Below are positions 54,477-64,000 of a stretch of 64,000 nucleotides of DNA, piece after piece. The position numbers and the translations under genes are program-made. The stretch is from Erpobdella octoculata (taxonomy: Eukaryota > Annelida > Clitellata > Hirudinida > Erpobdellidae). The stretch spans positions 12,547,972 through 12,611,971 of the forward strand of contig OZ022247.1 in assembly GCA_963978895.1 (NCBI GenBank). Reading direction: 5' to 3'. A model generated the notes under the pieces. The model was not told the DNA's origin and searched no databases. It was given only the letters and a program-made list of their open reading frames with translations. Position 1 is the stretch's first letter. The number at the start of each line of letters is the position of its first letter.

Positions 54477-55282
54477 TTTACCAGTTAGCAATTTACGTAA
54501 AAACTAAAACATTTATTTGTTGTTATCAAATATCTAAGAAAGACCTCTCAGCTACTACATATATATGTAGATGTATATTTAAAAATTAACTCATCCACAC
54601 ACGCGAGCATTTATATAAAATAAGCATACATTATAAGTCACTACTGTTTCAACTAACAAACGTTATGTTTGAATCAGTTGTTAGAAAGTATCGACCGAAC
54701 ACCACCTGCACGCTTTCAGGCCAGCAAAACGCCTCGGCTGGCCAGACTCCACGAACTCAACAAGTAATATGATTCATCTCAGTATGATTATTTTTTAGTG
54801 TCTTTTCTTTTATATATTATTACTAATTATTAGTAATTATTACCATGCTTATTGTTATGGGTCGTATGTTAGTCAGCTTCTCACCTTCTAAAAGGTATGT
54901 TGGCACAGTGTGGGCAAAATTGCTTTTAAATATATTGAAGAGAACTTTTCTATCTCGTGGTCGGGTCACAGGCGTAGCAAGTAACAGGACGAGGATTGTG
55001 TGGCCTCTTTAGAGGATGTACCTGGTTTGTTTTTGTATGAGACGGATATTGTTTTGGAACTTAAAAATTTGTTTCCTTTAATTATCGTAATTGTGTTAGA
55101 TTTTTTCGTTAGCCTTCTAAATTAACAATTTTTAAAATCACTAATAAAATAACAGAACCAAAAAAACAGGTTTTTTGCAAATCATTTATATTTTGGATTT
55201 GTTTCGTAGGACGGTTCTGTTATTCTACTTTAGTCTTTTAGAATCAGGATCGTAACTAGCTATGGAACGGAAGGGCTCGGGC
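54477..55282. other. TRIM 5' flank and intergenic DNA
   Basis: Holds the presumed TRIM promoter and 5' UTR (minus strand). A GC-richer patch at 54690-54765 (GGCCAGCAAAACGCCTCGGC) is the best promoter candidate. No TATA box or initiator is convincing. Confidence 0.45.
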
Positions 55283-56713
55283 CAGTGGCGTAGCTAGGGT
55301 CTTCTGCGCCCGGGGACAAAACACAAAATCTGCGCCCCCCTACATAAAATCTGTCGAACTACATAAAATATAATAACTGTCGTACTCAGTATTTGCATGT
55401 AGACTACAGTCTCTGGCGCCTATATACATGCATTTCAGTGTATTTAAATTTTTATATGCATATTGAGCTGAGTTTTAAACAAAATTTATTTTTCTTGCTT
55501 TTACTGCAGCAAACTGGTTAATTATATCATCAAAATCAATCTGTTCAAGAACTTCCCTCTCCACACTCATTAGGGCCAGATCGCTAAGTCTATCTTGTCC
55601 CATGGATGCTCGAAGGTAGGAAAGAATTATTTTTAATTTACTGAAGGATCGCTCACAAGGATTGTTCTCGTGAGCCGCTAGTTTCTCGGGCTTCCTCCAC
55701 GTGCTGAATTCATTAGATAATTCAAAAGATGATTTATTATTTGCGCTGGATGAGGGAAATAACAAGCAGCAAAAACAATACGCTGCTTCATTCAATGGTG
55801 AATAAACTAGCCAGACCCGATTTACCTCATCACCCTTTCCATTGGCAAGTCTCCGTTTGAACCATGGCTTTGTCATAGAACGGCCGTCTTTCTTAGCAAA
55901 TGGACCATTATTGTTTTGAAATACTTTAGAGCCTCGAGATACCATTTCTGTGCATAGCTGTTGAGAAATTATAGGCAGTCGTGATGTTTGGTCGAAATCC
56001 AAATAGCCAACGTCGCAGAGCATAAGCACAGCTGGAATTGGATTTGGCCTATGAGAAATGATATCAATTTCTACATCAGAGTCAGATGAAGTTGATAAAC
56101 TACTACTGTTCTCTATGTTTTGTTGATTCTGCTGTACACTTGGTTGATCATTGAATTCATCAACATCAGTATCCTGAGGCTGTTGGCTTTCTTCTGGTGT
56201 TGACTTTACCTTCTTCAAAAAACATTCCAGTAGTTTGCTGGACTTACTAGCTTCTCTTATTTCATCTGCCTTTCTTTTTCTTCGCTGAGCTCCACTAGGC
56301 CTTTTTTCAAACATATCTGGAATTTAGAAAACTTTTTATATAAGATACAATATTAATAAATAGAAAATAATAATCATTGCTACTCACTTTGTTTATTTGT
56401 TTTCTTTCAAAAAAGAAATGCAAAATCCAAACAACTTTTCTTTTTGATGATTGATTAGTAGTTCATTAACATAGTTGGTATGGTATATAATAACCATAGA
56501 TATCTATGATAATATATATATATCTATGATAATAACAAAGAATAGTCAAAATGAACGTCTTGTTCAAAAAGTTTGTGAACTTTTGAAAAGATCCTCAACA
56601 AATTTAAATTTTTTTTTAATTATTTAAAAAATTTGGTCACTGATATTGCGCCCCCTCCAGCCCTGCGCCCGGGGACAACTGTCCCCCCCTGCCCCCCCCT
56701 CGCTACGCCACTG
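55283..56713 (-). mobile_element. hAT element F, 1431 bp, with fused transposase ORF
   Basis: Ends CAGTGGCGTAGCTAGGG and, inverted, CAGTGGCGTAGCGAGGG. Perfect 8-bp duplication GCTCGGGC at 55275-55282 and 56714-56721. CTGCGCCCGGGGACAA lies just inside both ends. Carries one 279-codon minus-strand ORF. Confidence 0.95.
55475..56314 (-). CDS. internally deleted hAT (ZMYM1/TTF-type) transposase, single open ORF
   Basis: 279 aa on the minus strand. The N-terminus MFEKRPSGAQRRKRKADEI is basic, followed by a Gln/Ser-rich stretch. Next comes a TTF-type zinc-finger region (KPWFKRRL, YCFCCLLF) ending at HENNP. Directly joined to that is a C-terminal dimerisation segment (CERSFSKLKIILSYLRASMG, LSDLALMSVE). 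The RNase-H-like catalytic core between them is gone, yet the frame is open throughout. It cannot catalyse transposition. It could in principle bind DNA and dimerise. Confidence 0.85.
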   Translation of the reverse strand: MFEKRPSGAQRRKRKADEIREASKSSKLLECFLKKVKSTPEESQQPQDTDVDEFNDQPSVQQNQQNIENSSSLSTSSDSDVEIDIISHRPNPIPAVLMLCDVGYLDFDQTSRLPIISQQLCTEMVSRGSKVFQNNNGPFAKKDGRSMTKPWFKRRLANGKGDEVNRVWLVYSPLNEAAYCFCCLLFPSSSANNKSSFELSNEFSTWRKPEKLAAHENNPCERSFSKLKIILSYLRASMGQDRLSDLALMSVEREVLEQIDFDDIINQFAAVKARKINFV

Positions 56714-57071
56714 GCTCGGGCTCCCCAGTTTCGACCAGGCTCCCATTTAATTTTTTTTAATAGTTTGTAGTCTTCCCGCGTCCTGAGTCTGAAAAAACGT
56801 CCTTTCGCCTTCCTTCTTTAATACATAACAGATTTATTATTTTGAGTAAAAACCATTTATTTTTCTAATTTCATCTCTATCACAAGCGTCATTTGTCAAC
56901 CTGATTTCCTTCTTTCAACAAACCTGAAAAACTAAACTTCAACCAATATTAGTTAACTTTCATACCAAAATTATATCTATCTTTGCAATTTACAAATCGA
57001 TTCGAATTTTGCATGAAACCCTTAATTTTTAATTTTTTTCGTTTGCATCTTATTATAACAATTGTCTGTAC

Positions 57072-57289
57072 CTACTAGAAGTGAACATGGGTCCATTTTT
57101 GGCAATCCAACCCGACTCCGACCCACCACTTACTCAACCCGACCCAATAGAAAAGTTAAATTTTCTAATCCAACGCAACCCATAGTTAATTTTTTAAATT
57201 AAAAATGGCGTTTTTCAATTTTTTTCAACCTAGCCCAACTCAAACCACTCATGAGTCAAAAAATTGGACCCAGCCCATGTCCACCTCTG
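57072..57289. mobile_element. hAT-type MITE, element G, 218 bp
   Basis: Inner ends AGAAGTGAACATGGGTCC and, inverted, AGAGGTGGACATGGGCTGG. Perfect 8-bp duplication GTCTGTAC at 57064-57071 and 57290-57297. The left end carries four extra bases. Contains ACCCGACCC-type units like those of element E. Confidence 0.75.
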
Positions 57290-57669
57290 GTCTGTACATT
57301 GTACATGTACATGCTCTTCCAAAACATAGTCGCCTTCATCTATAATCATTGGGTTTAATAAATGATGGCCAATTGTGTCATTTTTCTGAGATTCAAGATG
57401 CTTATATATTATCTCTTCCATGCTTGTACATTAAAGCTATATACTTATAACTCAGCAAAATATTTTTAATCTTCTCATGTAAAAAGCTGAAATGCCGTAC
57501 AACGTACAAGAGGGGAAGAAATAATCTAAGCATATCGAATCGTCTTAAACGCATACATTGTTTTAATGAATTTCTTACCCTCGCAAAAACTGAAAAAATC
57601 TATTGAAATTAGTGTTTATTTAGAAAAACCTCTGTACCTTAGGTAAATTGCAATATCTATTTGTTTAGA

Positions 57670-58126
57670 CAGTGGCGGATTTAGGTTTTATGGCGTGGGG
57701 GCGGCGAAGAGAGTTTCAGGGGGCGCCACCGAATTTTAAGATACTAATTTTTAGTAGTATTGAGTACATTTAAAAAACTAACTTGTTAAATTTATTCTAA
57801 TTACCGAACACGTCTGAGCCGGTTGAACTTTGAACAATTTGAGATAAATCCTTAACAGTCTCAGGCATCGCCACCACATACATATTCATGCTCCAGCAGC
57901 ATTGTGATTGCACCAGCCGGATAATATAGCATTAGAACCAGTAATGCGACTTAATGCACACGTTCATAAAAGATCACTAGCTTCAACACCTGTGATTTTC
58001 AGTGTTCATAGAAAGCGGGCATTTTTGTAGCGGGATACCAAGGGGCGCAATTTAGGACCCAACAAGGGCGCGGGGGACAGGACGCCCCTCCGGGCCTATT
58101 GCTGAATCCGCCACTGTGTTTAGAAC
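57670..58126. mobile_element. hAT-type MITE, element H, 457 bp
   Basis: Ends CAGTGGCGGATTTAGG and, inverted, CAGTGGCGGATTCAGC. Perfect 8-bp duplication TGTTTAGA at 57662-57669 and 58127-58134. GC-rich near the ends (GGGGGCGGCGAAG, GACGCCCCTCCGGGCC). No ORF of note. Confidence 0.93.
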
Positions 58127-58134
58127 ATGTAACT

Positions 58135-58222
58135 GCCTGTAAAGTGCTTAACAACGTGGTTTTTTTTGCCTCGAAAGGTGGGGGTCCGCGGACCCCCAGG
58201 AATCCCCTGTATCCGCCACTGG
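58135..58222. mobile_element. right end of another hAT-type MITE
   Basis: Ends in GTATCCGCCACTG (inverted CAGTGGCGGATAC) preceded by GGGGGTCCGCGGACCCCC, a perfect palindrome. No matching left end was found, so it is truncated or was disrupted by element H. Confidence 0.6.
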
Positions 58223-60358
58223 TAAACATCTAAGCCATTCCCTCTACGACTTTCACGCCCCCTTTGGCGGGAATACCAGGCACTTCGATTAAGATGTTGG
58301 GTGATGTGCACAAAATAACCTCAAATGCACTGACATATGTGAATTACGCAATTGCACAAATCTCATGATATTGATTGAAGCTGAATTTTAAAATCGGAGC
58401 GACATTTGATCATTTGTTTAAAAGATCTTTAAATATTTTTTAAACTTTTTTTGTTTTTAAATAAAACCAATATTGGTTATATTAGTGAAATTTAATTTGG
58501 AAGTGGCTGAAATTTCTTGGGTTACGCAAACTTTTGCATTAATTTTTTGTCCTAAAATATTTTATTAATTGTTTAAAACATCGGTGTTACTGTTTCGACT
58601 TTATTTTTCGTTCAAATAATATTGACTCTATGTGAAATAAAATTTATAACAACTTCGTTTAGTTTTTCTTTTTGCTTCTGTACACTTAAGAAGTCTAAAA
58701 AGTCTCAAAATGTGCCAATTATTATTGCCAATCATATCTGTTCATCTAAAAAAAGAATGTGTTGCTCAAATAGTCATTTTGGCTTTATGCACTATAGGTT
58801 TCTAAAAATGACTTTGAAAAAGAAATCTAGCAAAAAATTGCTAGAGTGCAGAAACAAATTTAAAAGTTAAACTACTTATTAAGGAGAGTAATAGAATTTT
58901 TTTATTAACTTGTGATACTCACAGAGTAAAAAACAAACCAGATTCAAATTTTCACGACCAAAACGCAATGCTGGACACTATCAAATAATATAAAGATGAG
59001 GTACAATGATGTGAAACTATGTTGCATGCTACCATCCTGAAAAAGCTCAAACCTTTTAATTTTTTTAAAAAGTCACAAAGCATATTTTACATCAAATTAT
59101 TTATTTTTATTTGTCTAAAAAGAACAGTGTAAAGTACAAGATCTACATCGAAACTGTTCTGAAATAATGGCAATATTATGAGTAATTTCCAACATTGATG
59201 AAAATAACAAAAAACTGTTTAGCAATTGTATTTCAGAATAAAATTGATAGCTTTCAAAACTGCATGCACAAAAATTTAATAATTTAATAAATGAATACCA
59301 AATAATAATAAACCAGAAATCTGTTAACAATACCAGCACAGCTTCATTTAATTGTCAACTAAAGCTTAATTGTTTCAAATCTTTAAGAAATGGGCTTTCA
59401 CAGAGGAGTTTCTCGGCTCTGAAAAAACAATTTAACTGAATTTGTGAGTTTTAATAATCTATAAATTTAAATTTAAAATTGAACTAATTAAAGTTAAACT
59501 TTTAATAACAATGTTTTTTATGGTGGGTATGTCAAGTTTATAGAAATATTATTTAAATTATATTATAGACTCCTTTAGCATTTCAAAATAGAAAAGAACA
59601 CTTTTAAGAAGCAATGACTTACAGAATGTTATAATGTTATTATGTAAAAGTATCAAGCAGGGTTAATAAAGTTAGAAATAAATTTAATGTTTGTTATATT
59701 TAACTCCAAAAGGTTGTCACAAAAATAAAATAATTCAAAAGAAAATTGTTAAAGTAGTAATTTAAGTTTATAAAGTGAGAAGACAAGAGAGTAATGGAGA
59801 AACTAGGATATCTTGTATTTTGCAATGAATAAGCCTGAATGGCAAAACAGAATGCAATGAATAAAAAATATGGTTATGTTGATAAGAATAACAATGAACG
59901 ACAGATGAAGGTTTATAACTGAATAAAATAGTCACATGAACATCTGTTGCTAGTTTTTTGTCTATGCCAGTCATGTTGCTCACAGCCGGCATTTTTTTTA
60001 ACTGTCAAATAAAAGAAGCACCCAGACATGACTCAAGAAGTTATAAGGGCAATTTTTTTCTTTAAATCATTCAATGTTGATATACAAAATATTTTTAAAA
60101 TTATATTGAGAATAGGTTTTACTTAGTTTTATTTCTTAATTCAAAAATCCACATTTTTGTTCATAACCTTTCCAAGCACATCTGGCTGCAACTTATATTT
60201 GCATTTGACTTATAATTACCTTTAAACAACAAATTTTTAGCTCTACCTGATCATGAAAATACCCATAAAAATTAAATCATTTGCAGTTGCCCAATAATGG
60301 TGTTGAAATTGAATGCAACATATATTCACATGTATGACTGAAAAAACCAGGAACTTAC
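58223..60358. other. region 3' of the ZO-like exon; possible terminal exons not resolved
   Basis: AT-rich. On the minus strand, a splice acceptor before 59395 would open AEKLLCESPFLKDLKQLSFS and a stop. Another near 59997 would open LKKMPAVSNMTGIDKKL. Either could be a 3' exon of the ZO-like gene, but phase and donor evidence do not agree, so neither is called. Confidence 0.35.
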
Positions 60359-63300
60359 ACCAGCATTAATAGGTTTTTTGAACACATTTCTATTGAAGCC
60401 TCGATCGACTGAAGCCGTGACTGGTTCATTCTCGAAACTGTCACTTCCAAAGCTTGAGTTAGTTGGCACAGTTTGATTCGGTCTAAGAAACAAGTTTCGG
60501 CCTTTGTTAGAATGGGCTGGTGGATCAAGATTTTTAGATGCCAATGTCTTTTGCTGTGGAGCATTTTCACTGTTAATTCTTTTATCTCTACCAAATGGCT
60601 GAGGACATGATTCAAGTTTATTCACAGGTACAGTTGATTTTTTAACCGTTGGAACAGTTACTTCATCGTCATCGTCTGATTCTTCATCACTTTCTTCTTC
60701 CTCATCTTCATCTTCATCTTCACTATCATTTTTCGTTTTGGAATTGATCTTTTTTGGAAGGTTCTGCTGAAAATGTTCAGTTTTAGATTTATTTACTGTT
60801 GCAGATATGGACTGTTTAGCAGGTTTTACTACTGGTTGAGGATCTGATCTTTTCAGAGGAATTGGTTGTGACTGCTGTTGCTGCAGAACAGGTTTTCCTC
60901 TCGGAGGTAAAGATGCAAGAGGCATTTTAACATTGTTACTTGGCGGTTTGCTTGACAGAAGTTTGTTGTCATCAAAGCTGTTGTTTACTCCGGTATAGTG
61001 TAGATCTTCCAGCGTTCTAGACATGAGTTTTTTGGCAGCAACACTTTTGTTTTTAACAACGGCTTTGGGAGCAAGGGGTATTTTCTTTTTAACAATTAAT
61101 GCAAGTTCTTCAGGTATCCAGATGCTTTGCTGTTGCTGTTGATGTATTGTATCTTTCACATGAAAGAACCACCACATCTTCTCATCAGTTGTGTATGACA
61201 CAATTGCTGAGAATAAATGCGAATAACTCTTTTCAAATTTTGAAGCTTCTTCATACAAGTGCGAAGGGTTTTTGTCATAATGTGGTGCAAGACTGTTTTT
61301 TACAGCTTTCACGACGGCCTTTGAAACCGGAGATATAAAAATGACAATCGGATCTAAATTTGTTTTCTTGATTAGAAAGTCAATGGCTGACGGCGAGAAT
61401 ATTGTTAAGAAGTGTTTTTTTTCTGCGTTTTCTGGGAGCGTCATTAGTTTTTGCATCATTTGAATATCAACTGGGTTGTCATCAAAGTCGGTTTCAGAAA
61501 TTTCCAGCTGAGTTGAAGGTGGTGCCACAAAAAATAGATCGGGGGCATCATTTACAAGCATATTGACAACGACATCACAGAATAAGCCAAGAATAACAAC
61601 CGGTCTTTTGCGTGATGAAGGAGGAGCTTGAGAAACTCTTTCATATCCAACAAGTGTTAGACTTGTGTTGAATGCTTCAGCACTTTCATTCAACTTTCCA
61701 TTCTTATAAGCGATTCTCTCTGCCGATTTTGTTCTCCGGAAGCTTCTCATAAAGCCACTGTTTCTGCCGCTGCTGTTAGAAAGATGCTGTTTGATGGCTA
61801 GTTGATCGGCTCTCTGTTTATTGGGAATGAAACCTGGACCTGTGTCATCATTCTTTCGAGTAGTAAGCGACACCTTTTGAGCTTTCCAGAGTCCATCGTA
61901 CTTATCGGGGTACGAATCGGAAACAAAAAAGACGTCACCCTCTCTGATTTTTAATTCTCTTTTTTTCCCACTGTCGTGTGAAAATTTCGCTCTAACATAA
62001 AATCTGTCACCACCAGCACAGTTATTTTTAACAATTTCTTTATAAATTTCCGGCCTATCATCAGCCAATCCGAGTGAGACTTTGTCGGAACTACTTGTTA
62101 TCGATTCAAATAATTTGTAAACATCTTCTTTTGTCTTTCCTGATATAGATCTTCCATTCACTTCTATGATTCTTTCACCAGGTTTCAGGCTAGCATTTTT
62201 CTGAACAGTGTGAATAAAAATTCCGTCGTGATTTCCACCGATGATCGAAAAACCTAATTTTTTTTCGTTGTTCCGAGAAATGAATACCACACGTGAAATT
62301 ACTTCTTGATGATTCATCTCAAAATTTTTACTATTTTTGTCTTGTGAGGCATTTCCATCATTTTCATTATCCTCATCTTCTTCTTCATCATCATCTTCTT
62401 CTTCTTCTTCATCATCATCTTCTTCTACTTCTTCTTCATCATCATCTTCTTCTTCTTCTTTTTCTTCTTCTTCTTCTTCTTCTTCATCTTCATCTTCTTC
62501 ATCTTCTTCTTCATCTTCTTCTTCATTTTCCACTCTCTTTTTATTATCATTTTTCATAATGTTTATTTTATTATTAAAATTGTTTATCGATTTTTTACTT
62601 TTTTCTTCTTTAATTTCTTCCTCTTCACTTTCATCATCATCATCATCATCATCACTTTCCACTGGCACAACCTTTTGCACATTCGCCACAACTGGCTTCT
62701 TGAAATTTTTACTTTTCTCTTCCTCATCATAAATAGCAGGAGTTATCTTTGGGACTGCTTTCACATCGATGGAATTGGTTGTCTTGGCATTTGGACTTTT
62801 TCTTTTCTTAGGAGATGTTTGTTGATCATTTTTTGGTTCTTTTATTGCAACAGGAAGAACCGGTACTTTTATACCCCATTTATCATTTTTTCCACTTTTC
62901 ATTAAATTAGTACTCTCTTGTTCAAATTTTTGTGCAAGATTTTTAATGTTGTTTTTAGGGTTGTTTTCTGCAACATCGGTCGTACCCTTGCTGCGTGGTT
63001 TTGGCACAGGTTTGATGGCTTCTATCGATTCCAATGACTGGTTTGCTGACGATGTGCCATCTTCAACTTTACCGGATTTATTTTGCTCGAGATCGTAAGA
63101 TTTTGAAGTCAAAATAGGTTTTTTGAAAAGTTTAGGTGGCGGCGGTGGCGGTTTCTGTTTGACCGGCAATTTGGCATTTCTTGGCGATGATGTTATGTCG
63201 GTGATGATAGTTGATTTACTGTTCAGCACAACATTTTTTTCTAATTTGTTTGTTGGTGGTGGAGTGCTTTGAGCCATCGGAACAGTTTGTTCAGTTTTGT

Positions 63301-63976
63301 CTTTGTCTTTTAAAAGCTTTGCTTGTTGTTTCAGCCATTGAGTTAAATCTTCATTTTGTTCCGAATTCGGTTCAGATTTGATAGAATGTGAATCGTTTGC
63401 TGTTTCCAATGAATTTGTTGAATTTTTTTCTTTCTGAATTTTTTTTACTGTTGATGGTTTAGTAATTGAAATTTGTTTATTTATTTTCTGGTTGTCTTCT
63501 TCTGTAGAAATCTGATGTTTTGAAACTTTTGAAACCTGCTCTTTACTGCTCATTCTCTTGGTACTTGGTTTTTTAATCGGTATTTCATTTTGCAAATTTT
63601 CACCAGGGAGTACATTAGAATCCATATTATCACTTGTCATATAAAAACTGTTGTTTGCCAAATCTCCCTGAATTCCAAGAGATCCAGTACCACTGAGAAA
63701 AGCTGAAGTAGGTCGTTGTCTGAAAGTTTCTAATTCTGACTTGCCACCATTACTATTGAGAGACGAAGGCTGAGCATTTTTGAGTTTTTTCAGTGAAGAC
63801 CACCTCCTGTTTGTATTCATGAAATCAGTCATATGATGGAAACCATTGATTTTCGCCAGTTCAGTGGCATTTTCACCACGACCATTCACAAGTGCAGGAT
63901 TACCTCCGTGTTGTATGAGAGCTTTGACGGTTTCTTCATAGTCCTCCATTGACTTCATTGTTGATGCATTATATTT
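60359..63976 (-). CDS. ZO/tight-junction-type MAGUK, large internal exon (partial gene)
   Basis: Membrane-associated scaffold of cell junctions. One 3618-bp exon with acceptor TATGCAG at 63977 and donor GTAAGT at 60358; it is phase 0 at both ends and encodes 1206 residues. Order: ankyrin-like segment (about 7-50; VKALIQHGGNPALVNGRGEN), basic/Ser-rich and proline-rich (KPPPPPPKLFKKP) linker, acidic tract (about 440-545), PDZ (about 555-640; KKLGFSIIGG), SH3 (about 655-720), GUK-like (about 785-955), then a Pro/Ser-rich tail with a second acidic tract. KDTIHQQQQQSIWIPEE in the GUK matches the ZO family rather than DLG or MPP. The GUK lacks a nucleotide-binding loop, as in ZO proteins. Upstream exons lie beyond 64000 and the 3' exon was not found. 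Confidence 0.88.
62340..62660 (-). repeat. GAA/GAT codon repeats encoding an acidic tract
   Basis: About 100 codons of mostly Glu and Asp (TTC/ATC triplets on the plus strand) within the ZO-like exon. The plus-strand Ser/Leu-rich ORFs here are its shadows. Confidence 0.95.
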
Positions 63977-64000
63977 CTGCATAAAACAGCAATGCAGAGG

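Noticed and set aside
59340..60000. Terminal exons of the ZO-like gene
   Set aside because: Acceptor-like sites with short open readings exist, but no donor-acceptor combination gave a consistent phase.
62293..62905. Plus-strand Ser-rich and Leu/His-rich ORFs
   Set aside because: They are antisense to the acidic tract of the ZO-like exon.

Overview
The window is eukaryotic (animal) nuclear DNA. It is AT-rich, its genes are split by many GT-AG introns, and it is packed with microsatellites, tRNA-derived SINEs, LINE fragments, Helitron-like elements and cut-and-paste DNA transposons. The mix of genes (mitochondrial m-AAA protease, isovaleryl-CoA dehydrogenase, a TRIM-NHL protein, a ZO-type MAGUK) is metazoan. 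The transposon mix and a dispersed repeat near 21.2-21.6 kb, which resembles repeats I associate with molluscs and annelids, suggest an invertebrate, possibly a lophotrochozoan. I cannot name the species.

Four host genes can be reconstructed. (1) An AFG3L2-type mitochondrial AAA protease, + strand, 1114-28395, 18 exons, 810 codons, including a first exon that encodes a plausible mitochondrial presequence. (2) Isovaleryl-CoA dehydrogenase (IVD), + strand, 29457-44253, 13 exons, 417 codons. (3) A RING/B-box/coiled-coil/NHL-type (TRIM-NHL) E3 ligase, - strand, 49928-54476, 7 exons, 810 codons. (4) Part of a ZO/tight-junction-type MAGUK, - strand, 60359-63976, one 3.6-kb internal exon carrying an ankyrin-like segment, a glutamate/aspartate-rich linker, and PDZ-SH3-GUK. 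It continues beyond the right edge. Exon phases agree at every junction of genes 1-3. Genes 1 and 2 both serve mitochondria, but nothing in the sequence shows co-regulation.

Most of the remaining DNA is mobile. AFG3L2 introns hold SINEs, a nested pair of hAT elements (9830-13483, with 10250-12309 inside), another hAT with a SINE inside it (14772-15741), two LINE reverse-transcriptase fragments, a broken Ty3/gypsy element (21610-26350) and a Helitron-like element (26351-28063) that contains an inverted minisatellite pair. IVD introns hold a short Helitron (29909-30243), a hAT with BED and dimerisation remnants (34120-35225), a piggyBac relative (35844-37547) and a hAT MITE (42712-43963). For the last two, a related copy elsewhere in the window shows the empty site.

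Between IVD and the TRIM gene lies a 3-kb element (45980-48955) with long terminal inverted repeats, 61-bp subterminal repeats and a spliced gene containing a DUF4806-like domain. I could not assign it to a known superfamily, and it is the best candidate for something undescribed. Between the TRIM and ZO genes are at least three more hAT-type insertions, two of them with perfect 8-bp target duplications and one carrying a fused, internally deleted transposase ORF.
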